Shown one piece after another: positions 50,046 through 59,337 of a DNA stretch of 64,000 nucleotides; the stretch's first letter is position 1, and each line of letters begins with the position of its first letter. Made by a program: the position numbers and the translations under genes. The stretch comes from Idiomarina sp. PL1-037 (GTDB taxonomy: Bacteria > Pseudomonadota > Gammaproteobacteria > Enterobacterales > Alteromonadaceae): assembly GCF_034422975.1 (NCBI RefSeq), contig NZ_CP139873.1:806001-870000 (forward strand). The letters run 5' to 3'. Below the pieces are notes generated by a model. The model did not search any database. It was not told the origin of the DNA and saw nothing but the letters and a program-made list of their open reading frames with translations.

Positions 50046-51395
50046 ATGAGCGCTTCTGAGCAGTTAGTGAAACAACTACGCAAGAAACGTGAGCGTATCC
50101 AAAAGCCATCAGTGGCCGTGTCGGGGTATCTCACCCGCGTCGTTGGTTTAATGTTTGAAGCTGTTGGCTGCCGTGCACCGGTGGGTTCAAGTGTGGCGGT
50201 TGAGGCCGACAGTGGGGACATTGAAGCCGAAGTGGTGGGGTTTGAAGGCAACATCAGTTACTTAATGCCCACCGAAGATGCTCATGGCGTTATTCCCGGG
50301 GCCAGAGTACGACCACTTAATCGCAAGAATCAACTGCCGCTGGGTATGGAGCTGCTGGGGCGCGTTATTGATGCCCGCGGCGACCCCCTTGATGATAAAG
50401 GTCCCATTTTTTCTGACGGGAAAACTTACCGCAGCAAGCCCATGAACCCATTGAATCGACGTCAGGTGAAGCAGCCGCTGGATGTTGGCGTAACGGCTAT
50501 TAATGCCTGTTTAACCGTCGGGCAGGGTCAGCGAATGGGGCTGTTCGCCGGCAGTGGCGTGGGGAAAAGTGTGCTGTTGGGCATGATGACTCGCGGTACC
50601 ACGGCGGACGTGATTGTGGTTGGCCTGATAGGCGAACGTGGCCGGGAAGTAAAAGAGTTTATAGAAGAAATTCTCGGTGAGGAAGGTCGTGAGAAAGCGG
50701 TTGTTATCGCGGCGCCTGCCGACCAGTCCCCTCTTATTCGTTTACGCGGTTGTGAAACGGCTTCTCAGGTTGCTGAGTACTTTCGTGACCAGGGACTGAA
50801 TGTGCTGCTGTTAATGGATTCATTGACTCGTTACGCCATGGCGCAGCGAGAGATAGCACTGGCTGTTGGCGAGCCACCTGCAACCAAAGGTTATCCGCCT
50901 TCTGTTTTCGCAAAGTTGCCGGCATTGGTTGAAAGGGCTGGTAATGGCGGCGACGGTCAGGGTTCTGTTACCGCATTCTATACGGTTCTGACCGAAGGCG
51001 ATGACTTGCAGGATCCAATTGCTGACTCGGCAAGAGCGATACTGGACGGGCACATTGTACTGAACCGGGAACTAGCCGACAGCGGTCATTATCCGGCAAT
51101 AGATATTGAAGCGTCTATCAGCCGGGTTATGCCACAGGTTGTTTCAGAAGAGCATATGCAACAGGCGATAAAAGTCAGACAATGGTACTCAAGCTACCGC
51201 CGTAATCGTGACCTGATTTCCATTGGCGCATACACTCGCGGAAGTGATCCGGCAATTGATCAGGCTATTGCAATGCAACCGCGAGTGAGTCAGTTTTTAC
51301 AGCAGAAAATGCGTGACGTAGTGAATTATGATGAAAGCTTGTTATTGCTTAATCAGTTAGTTAATCCGAACCAAAAACAGTCAGCGGGCATGTAA
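50046..51395 (+). CDS. fliI: Flagellum-specific ATPase FliI
   Basis: A 449-aa ATPase of the type III export apparatus. Walker A GLFAGSGVGKSVLL, VIVVGLIGERGREVKEF and Walker B LLLMDSLTRYAMAQREI are intact. The ATG at 50046 is the family-typical start; the frame remains open to the left inside fliH but that extension is not a FliI sequence. Six bases separate it from fliH. Confidence 0.96.
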   Translation: MSASEQLVKQLRKKRERIQKPSVAVSGYLTRVVGLMFEAVGCRAPVGSSVAVEADSGDIEAEVVGFEGNISYLMPTEDAHGVIPGARVRPLNRKNQLPLGMELLGRVIDARGDPLDDKGPIFSDGKTYRSKPMNPLNRRQVKQPLDVGVTAINACLTVGQGQRMGLFAGSGVGKSVLLGMMTRGTTADVIVVGLIGERGREVKEFIEEILGEEGREKAVVIAAPADQSPLIRLRGCETASQVAEYFRDQGLNVLLLMDSLTRYAMAQREIALAVGEPPATKGYPPSVFAKLPALVERAGNGGDGQGSVTAFYTVLTEGDDLQDPIADSARAILDGHIVLNRELADSGHYPAIDIEASISRVMPQVVSEEHMQQAIKVRQWYSSYRRNRDLISIGAYTRGSDPAIDQAIAMQPRVSQFLQQKMRDVVNYDESLLLLNQLVNPNQKQSAGM

Positions 51396-51398
51396 TTT

Positions 51399-51842
51399 AT
51401 GGCTGAGTTGGCACAGTTGGAAATGTTGCGGGAGCTGGAACAAAGGCGCGAAGATAAAGCCGCTCAGGACTTCTCTCAGGTGCAGCAACAGGTTCAGGAA
51501 CAGCAGATGCGTCTGGACGGCATGTCAAAATATCGACTCGACTATTTAAACCAGCTGCAGCATCGCGGGCAAAGCGGAATTGCCTCAATGCAGGTAGGGC
51601 AGTATCACGCCTTTGTCGGAAAATTAGACGAAGGTGTTGAACAGTTGCATCACGACATTATTAAGTTGCAGCAGGTGTTACAACAACGTAAAGATCGTTG
51701 GCTGGCGCAGCGTCGCAAGCGTGAATCGATAGACTTTTTAATAAAAGAAAAGCGCAAGCGTGAGCAAATAGCCGAAGCCAGAAAAGAACAAAATAACCTG
51801 GACGATTTTAGCAGTCAGCGTTTTATTCGCGCCAGAAAATAG
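51399..51842 (+). CDS. fliJ: Flagellar export chaperone FliJ
   Basis: A 147-aa, almost entirely coiled-coil, Gln- and Lys/Arg-rich protein that links FliI to FlhA during export. It follows fliI by three bases and is the last gene of the fliE operon. Confidence 0.9.
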   Translation: MAELAQLEMLRELEQRREDKAAQDFSQVQQQVQEQQMRLDGMSKYRLDYLNQLQHRGQSGIASMQVGQYHAFVGKLDEGVEQLHHDIIKLQQVLQQRKDRWLAQRRKRESIDFLIKEKRKREQIAEARKEQNNLDDFSSQRFIRARK

Positions 51843-51860
51843 TTGGAACGAAATTTGCTT
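51843..51860 (+). promoter_or_regulatory. Sigma-54 promoter of the fliK operon
   Basis: TTGGAAC and TTTGCTT place GG (51845-51846) and GC (51857-51858) ten bases apart, directly behind the fliJ stop codon and about 107 bases before fliK. It allows fliKLMNOPQR-flhB to be transcribed separately from fliE-J, in line with the class III arrangement in Vibrio. Confidence 0.75.
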
Positions 51861-51966
51861 GGATACTGACTAGATATTGTTTGCTCAGCTATTGAAAATA
51901 GCGCAAGCGCATTGCGAAGTATTATTAAGCAAGGCGTCAATAAGCACTTAATTCAGGAATAAAACT

Positions 51967-53754
51967 ATGCAACAGCTGCTTAATTTAACCGAATCTGCCG
52001 ACAAGTTTGCACGAGTTGGTAAAGGTAACGACCTATCAGTGAAGAGCGCCGATGGCGATAGCGGTGAGTTCTCGCGGCTGATGCTACAGCAAAATAGCGG
52101 CGATAAAGAGCTGCAACAACTGGCCGCTAAAATTGAAGCTTACCAGAAAGCCGGTAACGACGGTGAAGGTGAGCTTGAAGGTAAAGACATCGAGCAGAAA
52201 AATGTCGGTGAGCCGGTAACCCGAAACTTATGGGAGCTGTTGCAGCAAATGAAGCAGGAAAGTGCTGAGGTAAGCTCTGAAGGCGAAATTGTCGTGAGTG
52301 ACGAGATGGATGTTGCTGCGGGCGATGGCGAGCTAAAAATGACCGATGAGCAACTGGCGGAAATGCTGGAAGCCCTAATGGCTAAGCTGGATTCGGCTAG
52401 TAAAAGTGAGGGTGATGCCGTTATGACGGATGCCGAACGGCAGAAATTTGCCGACGAGCTTCTGGCCGGCATGACCGATAGTGATAAACAGGCATTACAG
52501 GCAAAGCTTCAACAACTTATACAGGCCGCAGAGCAGGGCGAAGGGGCTGAAAGTGCGGTTGAGGATGCCGGTAAGTTCATTGTTAATTTGCTTGAACCCC
52601 TTATACCAAAAGCCGACGCTGATAAGTTGTTAGTGGGTAATGAAAAAGCGTTAACTCAGGCTTTGAATGAGGCCGCAGAGCGTGTATTGGCTCAATTGTC
52701 TGTATCTCCGGATAAAAGCACAGGCAAGCCGCAAAGTGCTGAAGAATTAACAAATTTGCTTAAGCAACTGGAGCAGCAGGTTTCTGCGCAACAAGCGAAA
52801 GGCGAAAGCAGTGAGTTGAGTTTAGCTGAGCAGAAGAAACTGCAGCAGTTCACCGCCGAATTGCGCAAGATTTTAGCCAGCCAAAATGGCGGCGCTGATA
52901 AGCCTCAGGCTTTGACTCAGGAGCAGTCGGCTAAAGCTGAGCAGTTACTGGCTGAAGTGAGACAATTATTAAAAGGTCGTACGGGGCTGAGCGAAAAATC
53001 GGTAGAACAAGGTAAGGTTGCAGAGCCTGTTAAATCATCGGAATCCGTTATTACAGCCACGGACTCAAAAGCTGGTAAAGAAAAAACCAGTTTTGGCGAT
53101 ATGGGTGTGAAAAGCGATGAGGGTAAGCAAACGGCTAAAGGTGTTTCTGTGAATGCAGCTGTTGAAGCAGAAACAAAAGTAGCCGATGCGGTTCAGCAAG
53201 GACAAGTATTCCGGAATAACACCGATGCGTTGGCCGATGCCAGTGCGGCTCGGGCAATTCAGGGGCAAATGGTGTCAACCGCGCAGGGAACTGTAGCTGC
53301 GAATGAATCCAGTCAGGCGAATACGTTGCAGGCACTACAACGACCATTAGATTTGCAGCAAACTGAAGCGTCGCAAAAACTGCAGGAGCGTATCAATATT
53401 ATGATGAGCAGGAATATCCAGCGTGCGGATATTCGTCTGGATCCGCCGGAACTTGGTAGTGTTCACATTCGCGTTAATATGAGCGGTGAGCAGGCGTCTG
53501 TGCAGTTTCAGGCTCAAACACAACAGGCTCGAGATGCGTTAGAGACGACCATGCCGCGATTACGCGAAATGCTGGAACAGCAAGGCATCAATTTAGCTGA
53601 TACCCAGGTTGGAGAACAAAGCAAAGAAGGCGGGCGCACCGCTGGCGGCCAGGCTGGAGGAGCTCATGACGCGGAAGACTGGGCTGTTGAAGGCGAAATC
53701 GCATTAGAAGAAGGCCGTGTGCTTGCTGACGGGCAAGTCGATTTCTATGTCTGA
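51967..53754 (+). CDS. fliK: Flagellar hook-length control protein FliK
   Basis: A 595-aa protein with a long low-complexity Gln/Glu/Ala/Lys-rich N-terminal ruler region and a conserved C-terminal substrate-switch domain (residues about 470-540) with the family signature IRLDPPELGSVHIRVNMSG. It sets hook length and triggers the FlhB export switch. The length is above the E. coli protein, as often in polar flagella. Confidence 0.92.
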   Translation: MQQLLNLTESADKFARVGKGNDLSVKSADGDSGEFSRLMLQQNSGDKELQQLAAKIEAYQKAGNDGEGELEGKDIEQKNVGEPVTRNLWELLQQMKQESAEVSSEGEIVVSDEMDVAAGDGELKMTDEQLAEMLEALMAKLDSASKSEGDAVMTDAERQKFADELLAGMTDSDKQALQAKLQQLIQAAEQGEGAESAVEDAGKFIVNLLEPLIPKADADKLLVGNEKALTQALNEAAERVLAQLSVSPDKSTGKPQSAEELTNLLKQLEQQVSAQQAKGESSELSLAEQKKLQQFTAELRKILASQNGGADKPQALTQEQSAKAEQLLAEVRQLLKGRTGLSEKSVEQGKVAEPVKSSESVITATDSKAGKEKTSFGDMGVKSDEGKQTAKGVSVNAAVEAETKVADAVQQGQVFRNNTDALADASAARAIQGQMVSTAQGTVAANESSQANTLQALQRPLDLQQTEASQKLQERINIMMSRNIQRADIRLDPPELGSVHIRVNMSGEQASVQFQAQTQQARDALETTMPRLREMLEQQGINLADTQVGEQSKEGGRTAGGQAGGAHDAEDWAVEGEIALEEGRVLADGQVDFYV

Positions 53755-53822
53755 AACGGTATATCTAAAGCGGCTATCAAGCTATAGTAACCGTCGGTGG
53801 ACGGTAATACAGGAAATTGAGC

Positions 53823-54365
53823 ATGGCAGAAGATAAAGACAACAATGATACGGAACAAACTGAAGAGCAAGCCGGCGGTAAGAAGAAAAAGCTGATTCTC
53901 TTCGGTGGTATCGGTATTGTGTTAATTATTGCCGTAGTCTTAGTGTTGTGGCTATTTGCTGGCTCGTCTGAGAACGAGTCGGCTGCTGCCGCAGATGGCG
54001 AGAGCAGTGCGGTCGCGCCGTCGTCATCGCAACGCCCGGAAATTGGCAATGCACTTTATGTTGGGATGCCCCGGCCTTTCGTTTTCATTGTTCCGGGCGA
54101 CTCACGTGAGCGAACAGTACAAATTAAAGCGCAGCTAATGGTGCGCGGCGAAGAAAGTGAAGAACTGGCGAAAAAGCATATTCCCTTAATTGAAGGCACG
54201 TTGCACGAAGTGTTTTCCTCAACCACGGCGGACAGGTTAAAAACAGCCGAAGGTAAAGGGCAATTGCGTGAACTGGCTTTAACCGAAGTTCGCTCTTCGC
54301 TTGAAGAAGTAACGGGGAAACCCATTGTTGAACAGGTTTTATTTACCAGCTTGGTAATGCAATAA
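53823..54365 (+). CDS. fliL: Flagellar basal body-associated protein FliL
   Basis: A 180-aa single-pass inner-membrane protein: a short cytoplasmic Lys/Glu-rich tail, one helix (about residues 24-44, LILFGGIGIVLIIAVVLVLW), and a periplasmic stomatin-like domain with MPRPFVFIV and REMALTEVRSSLEEV-type blocks. It supports stator function. The ATG at 53823 follows AGGAAATTGAGC. Confidence 0.93.
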   Translation: MAEDKDNNDTEQTEEQAGGKKKKLILFGGIGIVLIIAVVLVLWLFAGSSENESAAAADGESSAVAPSSSQRPEIGNALYVGMPRPFVFIVPGDSRERTVQIKAQLMVRGEESEELAKKHIPLIEGTLHEVFSSTTADRLKTAEGKGQLRELALTEVRSSLEEVTGKPIVEQVLFTSLVMQ

Positions 54366-54375
54366 GTGAGCTATT

Positions 54376-55446
54376 ATGGCTGTGAGTGACTTACTATCTC
54401 AAGACGAAATTGACGCGCTGTTGCATGGCGTTGATGACGTTGAAGAAGAGGACACAGAGAAAGAAGCACCCTCTGCGGATGCTCTCGATTATGACTTTTC
54501 ATCGCAAGATAGAATTGTCCGTGGGCGTATGCCAACACTGGAAATTGTTAATGAGCGTTTCGCCCGGCATATGCGTATCAGCCTATTTAATATGATGCGA
54601 CGTACTGCAGAAGTGTCTATTAACGGCGTTCAGATGATTAAATTTGGTGAGTATGTGCACACTTTGTTCGTGCCAACCAGTTTAAACATGGTGCGGTTTC
54701 GTCCGCTTAAAGGAACAGCTCTCATTACTATGGAAGCGCGTTTAGTTTTTATTCTGGTTGATAATTTTTTCGGTGGTGACGGACGTTACCATGCGAAAAT
54801 TGAGGGCCGTGAATTTACACCTACTGAGCGACGTATCATTCAAATGCTGCTTAAGCTTGTATTTGAAGATTACAAAGAAGCCTGGGCTCCTGTAATGGAC
54901 GTGGGCTTTGAATATTTAGACTCCGAAGTGAATCCGGCTATGGCGAACATTGTCAGTCCAACCGAAGTTATTGTTATCAGTTCGTTCCATATTGAGTTAG
55001 ACGGTGGTGGTGGAGATTTTCACATTGCGTTGCCTTACTCCATGCTGGAGCCCATTCGTGAACTTCTGGATGCTGGTGTGCAGTCGGATAAAGAAGATAC
55101 CGACATGCGTTGGAGTAAGGCGTTAAGAGACGAAATTATGGATGTTCCGGTGGAAATGATTGCCAAATTGGCAGAAACGGAAATGTCATTACGCGAAGTA
55201 ATGGACTTGCGCGAAGGTGACGTTATTCCGCTTGAGCTGCCAGATGATGTAACTGTACTCATTGAAGACTTACCGACTTTCCATGCGAAAATGGGACGTT
55301 CACGTGACAATGTTGCTTTGAAAATTTCAGAAAAGCTTAGGCGCCCTGAAACGGTGAAGTCGGATATCCATATGTTGACTCGTGGAGGCCGCCGAATTGG
55401 TGGTGATGCTGAGTTACAACAGTTAGAAGAAGATATTGATTTATAA
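54376..55446 (+). CDS. fliM: Flagellar motor switch protein FliM
   Basis: A 356-aa C-ring protein. The N-terminal CheY-binding peptide is intact (LLSQDEIDALLHG), followed by the middle domain with GGD (NFFGGDGRY) and a C-terminal FliN-like domain (VIPLELPDDVTVLIEDLPTF). It lies ten bases after fliL. Confidence 0.96.
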   Translation: MAVSDLLSQDEIDALLHGVDDVEEEDTEKEAPSADALDYDFSSQDRIVRGRMPTLEIVNERFARHMRISLFNMMRRTAEVSINGVQMIKFGEYVHTLFVPTSLNMVRFRPLKGTALITMEARLVFILVDNFFGGDGRYHAKIEGREFTPTERRIIQMLLKLVFEDYKEAWAPVMDVGFEYLDSEVNPAMANIVSPTEVIVISSFHIELDGGGGDFHIALPYSMLEPIRELLDAGVQSDKEDTDMRWSKALRDEIMDVPVEMIAKLAETEMSLREVMDLREGDVIPLELPDDVTVLIEDLPTFHAKMGRSRDNVALKISEKLRRPETVKSDIHMLTRGGRRIGGDAELQQLEEDIDL

Positions 55447-55477
55447 TAATTGCTGCTGGAGAAAGTGAGGTTGCAAC

Positions 55478-55933
55478 ATGAGTAACGATGATAAAGATAT
55501 GGATGACTGGGAAGCAGCAATGGCTGAACAAGAAGCTGCTGAAGATGAAGAGAGTAGCGAACCAGAAGCTAGTAAAGGGTCAGGGAAGTCCTCCAGCCAC
55601 TCAGGTATGGATGACGTGCAGACCGCTGAACTCGAAGAGTTGAGTGAAGATGAGCCAGTAACTGAGGAAGAAAAGCGCAAACTGGACGCTATTCTTGATA
55701 TTCCGGTAACCATTTCAATGGAGGTAGGGCGCAGCCAAATCAGTATTCGTAATTTGCTGCAGCTCAATCAAGGCTCCGTCGTTGAACTGGAACGCGTGGC
55801 CGGTGAACCATTGGACGTACTGGTTAACGGGACCTTGGTGGCACATGGTGAGGTGGTTGTTGTTAATGATAAATTCGGGATACGCTTAACCGATGTTATT
55901 AGTCAGATTGAACGTATTCGTAAGCTTCGCTAG
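55478..55933 (+). CDS. fliN: Flagellar motor switch protein FliN
   Basis: A 151-aa switch protein with a variable acidic N-terminal tail (about 65 residues) and a C-terminal SpoA domain (ILDIPVTISMEVGRSQISIR, LERVAGEPLDVLVNGTLVA, FGIRLTDVISQIERI). The tail is longer than in E. coli. The end overlaps the fliO start by 41 bases. Confidence 0.94.
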   Translation: MSNDDKDMDDWEAAMAEQEAAEDEESSEPEASKGSGKSSSHSGMDDVQTAELEELSEDEPVTEEEKRKLDAILDIPVTISMEVGRSQISIRNLLQLNQGSVVELERVAGEPLDVLVNGTLVAHGEVVVVNDKFGIRLTDVISQIERIRKLR

Positions 55934-56258
55934 TTTGGTGCTGGTGCCCTCTGCTGCCAAGGCGGAAGAGAAAGCTGGCATTGTTTCAGGCAATGATATA
56001 GGCGCCATGGTTTTGGCGCTTTTTGCCGTTTTGGCGGTCATTGTGATTTTGGCTTCGCTGTTAAAACGCTTTAACCTCAAGTTTCAGGGCGCTTCTGGTA
56101 TGAAGGTACTGAGTAGTGTCTCGTTAGGAACGAAAGAGCGTCTGGTCATTGTTGAAGTTGGGGGACAGAAGTTATTACTTGGTGTTACCCAGCAACGCAT
56201 AGACTGCCTGAAAGAACTGCCAGGCGATATCAACCTGGAAGGAAAACAAGAACAATGA
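55893..56258 (+). CDS. fliO: Flagellar biosynthesis protein FliO
   Basis: A 121-aa single-pass membrane protein with an N-terminal signal-like stretch (VSFASLVLVPSAAKA), a transmembrane helix (about residues 38-58) and the family ending VLSSVSLGTKERLVIVEVGG, LLGVT. It helps FliP assemble. The start at 55893 lies inside fliN; a later start would still keep the helix. Confidence 0.88.
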   Translation: MLLVRLNVFVSFASLVLVPSAAKAEEKAGIVSGNDIGAMVLALFAVLAVIVILASLLKRFNLKFQGASGMKVLSSVSLGTKERLVIVEVGGQKLLLGVTQQRIDCLKELPGDINLEGKQEQ

Positions 56259-57001
56259 ACCGCTGGTTGCTGCTTTGTATTTTAGCCGTTTTGTGTTTGC
56301 TGCCTGAGCATGCGTTTGCCTGGCAGGATCTTACCGCGGTTACAGTGAAGACAAACCCTGATGGTAGCGAAGAGTACTCTGTAACGCTGCAAATTCTGGC
56401 GATAATGACGGCGCTGACCTTCATTCCCGCTATGGTCATTATGATGACCTCATTTACCCGAATTATTATTGTTTTGGCTATTTTGCGTCAGGCTATTGGT
56501 CTGCAACAGTCGCCTTCTAATCAGGTGCTTTTGGGTATTGCGCTGTTTTTAAGCTTTTTCATAATGACACCTGTGCTAAACGAAATTAACGACAAAGCTT
56601 TGCAGCCTTATTTAAACGAAGAAATCCAATCGATGGAGGCGCTCGACAGAGCGAAAGCGCCGATAAAAGCCTTTATGCTGGCGCAAACACGCTTAACCGA
56701 TTTAGAAACTTTTGTCGAAATTTCCGGAACCGAAGGTGTGGAAGAACCAGAGGACGTGCCCATGTCCGTGCTTATTCCTTCATTTATAACCTCTGAGTTA
56801 AAAACCGCTTTCCAAATCGGTTTCATGCTGTTTATTCCGTTTTTGATTATTGATTTGGTGGTCGCCAGTGTTCTCATGGCCATGGGTATGATGATGCTGT
56901 CGCCAATGATTGTATCGCTGCCGTTTAAACTTATGTTGTTCGTGCTGGTTGATGGCTGGAGTTTAACCATGAGTACCCTGGCCGGAAGTTTCGGGGTTTA
57001 G
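56255..57001 (+). CDS. fliP: Flagellar export gate protein FliP
   Basis: A 248-aa membrane protein with a cleavable signal peptide (ending AFA) and four transmembrane helices; motifs MTSFTRIIIVLAILRQAIGLQ and the C-terminal MMLSPMIVSLPFKL are family hallmarks. Its ATG overlaps the fliO stop. Confidence 0.96.
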   Translation: MNRWLLLCILAVLCLLPEHAFAWQDLTAVTVKTNPDGSEEYSVTLQILAIMTALTFIPAMVIMMTSFTRIIIVLAILRQAIGLQQSPSNQVLLGIALFLSFFIMTPVLNEINDKALQPYLNEEIQSMEALDRAKAPIKAFMLAQTRLTDLETFVEISGTEGVEEPEDVPMSVLIPSFITSELKTAFQIGFMLFIPFLIIDLVVASVLMAMGMMMLSPMIVSLPFKLMLFVLVDGWSLTMSTLAGSFGV

Positions 57002-57009
57002 GAGGCAAT

Positions 57010-57279
57010 ATGTCACCGGAAATGTTTCTCGACATTTTTCAGGAAGCTCTGAAGACCATAGTGATAATGGTGGCGTTTATTATCATTCCCGGACTTTTAG
57101 TGGGTCTGGTCGTTGCCGTTTTCCAGGCCGCTACCTCTATCAACGAACAAACTTTAAGCTTTCTGCCACGCTTACTCGTCACTCTTGCCGTTATTGGTCT
57201 TGGCGGACACTTTCTGACTGAAACCGTAATGGACTTCACTATCGAGATGTTTAACCGGATACCTGAAGTGGTCGGCTAA
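57010..57279 (+). CDS. fliQ: Flagellar export gate protein FliQ
   Basis: An 89-aa two-helix protein of the export gate; the segments IIPGLLVGLVVAVFQAATSI and NEQTLSFLPRLLV are characteristic. GGAGG precedes the ATG. Its stop overlaps the fliR start (TAATG). Confidence 0.95.
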   Translation: MSPEMFLDIFQEALKTIVIMVAFIIIPGLLVGLVVAVFQAATSINEQTLSFLPRLLVTLAVIGLGGHFLTETVMDFTIEMFNRIPEVVG

Positions 57280-58064
57280 TGGATCTGGTGACTTCTGTTC
57301 TGCTCGAGTGGTTGGAACAACACCTGTGGCCGCTAACTCGGGTGTCATCAATGATCATGAGTATGGCGCTGTTTTCCGGCACCATCGTTAACTCTCGCGT
57401 TAAAATTTTCCTGTCTCTGGCTATTATTTTTGCGGTTTCGCCAGCTTTGCCAGAGATTAATACCGGTGTTGAAATGATGTCAGTTGGCGGATTTTTAGTT
57501 ACAGCACAGCAAATCGTTATCGGGGTTGCCTTAGGGTTACTTTCCATTTTGTTTCTGCAAACATTTGTTCTGGGTGGCCAAATTATAGCCATGCAGATTG
57601 GTCTGGGTTTTGCCTCTATGGTCGACCCCACTAATGGCCAGCAAGTCCCGGTCATTGCGCAGTTCTTTCTAATGTTAGCCAGTCTGGTTTTTCTTGCATT
57701 CGACGGGCATTTATTAATGATTCATATGGTTGTTGCCAGCTTTGACGCAATACCTGTTGGAATGACTGGATTGGATTCTGACGCTTTATTTGCAGTTGCA
57801 GAGTGGGGCGTTTACATGTTCTCGGCTGCTTTAGCTGCAATGCTTTCGGGTATTATAGCGCTACTGCTCATTAACTTAAGTTTTGGGGTTATGACCCGTG
57901 CAGCTCCGCAGCTGAATATTTTTGCTATTGGTTTTCCCATTACCATGGTCAGTGGGTTGGTGGTTGTGTGGCTGACTATGGGCGGCTTTATTTTTCACTT
58001 CGAAAACCAATGGGCGCGGGTTGTGCAAACCATGTGCGAAATACTAGGCAGCCAATGTGCTTAA
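57279..58064 (+). CDS. fliR: Flagellar export gate protein FliR
   Basis: A 261-aa multi-pass membrane protein of the export gate. Family segments GEIVIGVALGLL-type (QQIVIGVALGLLSILFLQTF), GLGFASMVDPTNGQQVPV and RAAPQLNIFAIGFP are seen. It is coupled to fliQ and followed by flhB after 30 bp. Confidence 0.95.
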   Translation: MDLVTSVLLEWLEQHLWPLTRVSSMIMSMALFSGTIVNSRVKIFLSLAIIFAVSPALPEINTGVEMMSVGGFLVTAQQIVIGVALGLLSILFLQTFVLGGQIIAMQIGLGFASMVDPTNGQQVPVIAQFFLMLASLVFLAFDGHLLMIHMVVASFDAIPVGMTGLDSDALFAVAEWGVYMFSAALAAMLSGIIALLLINLSFGVMTRAAPQLNIFAIGFPITMVSGLVVVWLTMGGFIFHFENQWARVVQTMCEILGSQCA

Positions 58065-58094
58065 ACAGACTGTCTCTGACAAAGGGCAATAAGT

Positions 58095-59222
58095 ATGGCT
58101 GAGACTGATCAGGAACGTACAGAAGACCCCACGGAGCGACGAAAACAGCAGGCCAGGGAAAAAGGGCAAATTGCTCGTTCGAAAGAAATGGGGACAGGCT
58201 TTGTATTGGTGAGTGCCGCAGTGTCGTTTTTCTGGTTCGGCGGTGCGTTGTACCAAGGGGTACGTAACGTTTTTGAAATTATGTTCACCATCGACAGACA
58301 ACAAGCCTTCGATACCAGCAAAATCTATGAAGCCTTTGCCATTGCTTTTGGCGAAATCTTATGGCCCATGCTGACGATTTTTGCCTTTATCGTCGTTTTC
58401 ACTTTTCTGGGAAACAGCTGGCTGGGGGGCATTAATTTTTCCGCTCAGGCGATGGCACCTAAATTTAACCGCATGAGTCCGCTTAACGGATTTAAGCGAA
58501 TGTTTGGTGTTCAGGCATTGGTGGAGCTCGTAAAAGCCATAGCCAAGTTCATGGTTGTAGCAGTTTCGGCCTATTTTCTGTTGAAGTGGCAGTTTGTCGA
58601 TATTCTGCAAATGTCTATGGGGCAAATGCCGACCATGATTGGCAATGCGCTGGACACACTTCTATGGATGTTCCTGCTGTTGTGTTTATCGATATTCCTA
58701 ATTGTCGTTATTGATGCTCCCTTCCAGTTATGGAAGCACAATAAAGACTTAAAAATGAGCAAGCAGGAAGTTAAAGACGAACATAAAGACACTGAGGGAA
58801 GTCCGGAAGTTAAAGGCCGCATTCGTCGTCTGCAGATGGAAATGGCCAACCGCCGAATGATGCAGGAAGTCCCGAAAGCTGATGTTGTGGTAACCAACCC
58901 GACGCACTACGCTGTCGCGTTAAAATACGATGATGGTGGCGTACAGGCTCCGGTTCTGCTCGCTAAAGGAACCGATGAAACCGCTGCAAAAATTCGTGAA
59001 ATTGCTCTGGAATATGACATTCCGCTGGTTGCTTCGCCCGGGCTTGCCCGCTCAATTTATCACACCACCGAGCTGGAAAAAGAAATTCCGAAAGGCCTGT
59101 TCGTGGCTGTGGCACAGATTCTTGCGTACGTATATCAATTACGAATGTTTAAGAAAGGACAAGCTAAACGTCCGAGAAAGCCACCTATGGATAAAGATAT
59201 TCCGGATGATTTACGTTACTAA
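58095..59222 (+). CDS. flhB: Flagellar export switch protein FlhB
   Basis: A 375-aa export-gate protein with four helices and a cytoplasmic autoproteolysis domain bearing the NPTH site (VVTNPTHYAVALKY, about residues 265-278). Self-cleavage at this site switches export from hook to filament proteins with FliK. It is the last flagellar gene here; nadE follows, so flhA and the downstream motility genes are elsewhere. Confidence 0.96.
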   Translation: MAETDQERTEDPTERRKQQAREKGQIARSKEMGTGFVLVSAAVSFFWFGGALYQGVRNVFEIMFTIDRQQAFDTSKIYEAFAIAFGEILWPMLTIFAFIVVFTFLGNSWLGGINFSAQAMAPKFNRMSPLNGFKRMFGVQALVELVKAIAKFMVVAVSAYFLLKWQFVDILQMSMGQMPTMIGNALDTLLWMFLLLCLSIFLIVVIDAPFQLWKHNKDLKMSKQEVKDEHKDTEGSPEVKGRIRRLQMEMANRRMMQEVPKADVVVTNPTHYAVALKYDDGGVQAPVLLAKGTDETAAKIREIALEYDIPLVASPGLARSIYHTTELEKEIPKGLFVAVAQILAYVYQLRMFKKGQAKRPRKPPMDKDIPDDLRY

Positions 59223-59299
59223 CCAGCCTGATTACAACGACAGTAGACTCGCATAATTTGCGCGTTAAGACGGGCTGCTATATCATTCGCCACCATTCG

Positions 59300-59313
59300 T
59301 GCCGATATCGGCA
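59300..59313. promoter_or_regulatory. Palindrome upstream of nadE
   Basis: TGCCGATATCGGCA is a perfect 14-bp palindrome, flanked by GCCAC on the left and GTGGC on the right, 25 bases before the nadE ATG. It may be an operator controlling NAD synthesis, but no regulator is implied by the sequence. Confidence 0.35.
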
Positions 59314-59337
59314 GTGGCAAATTTGGACTAAGCAGTT

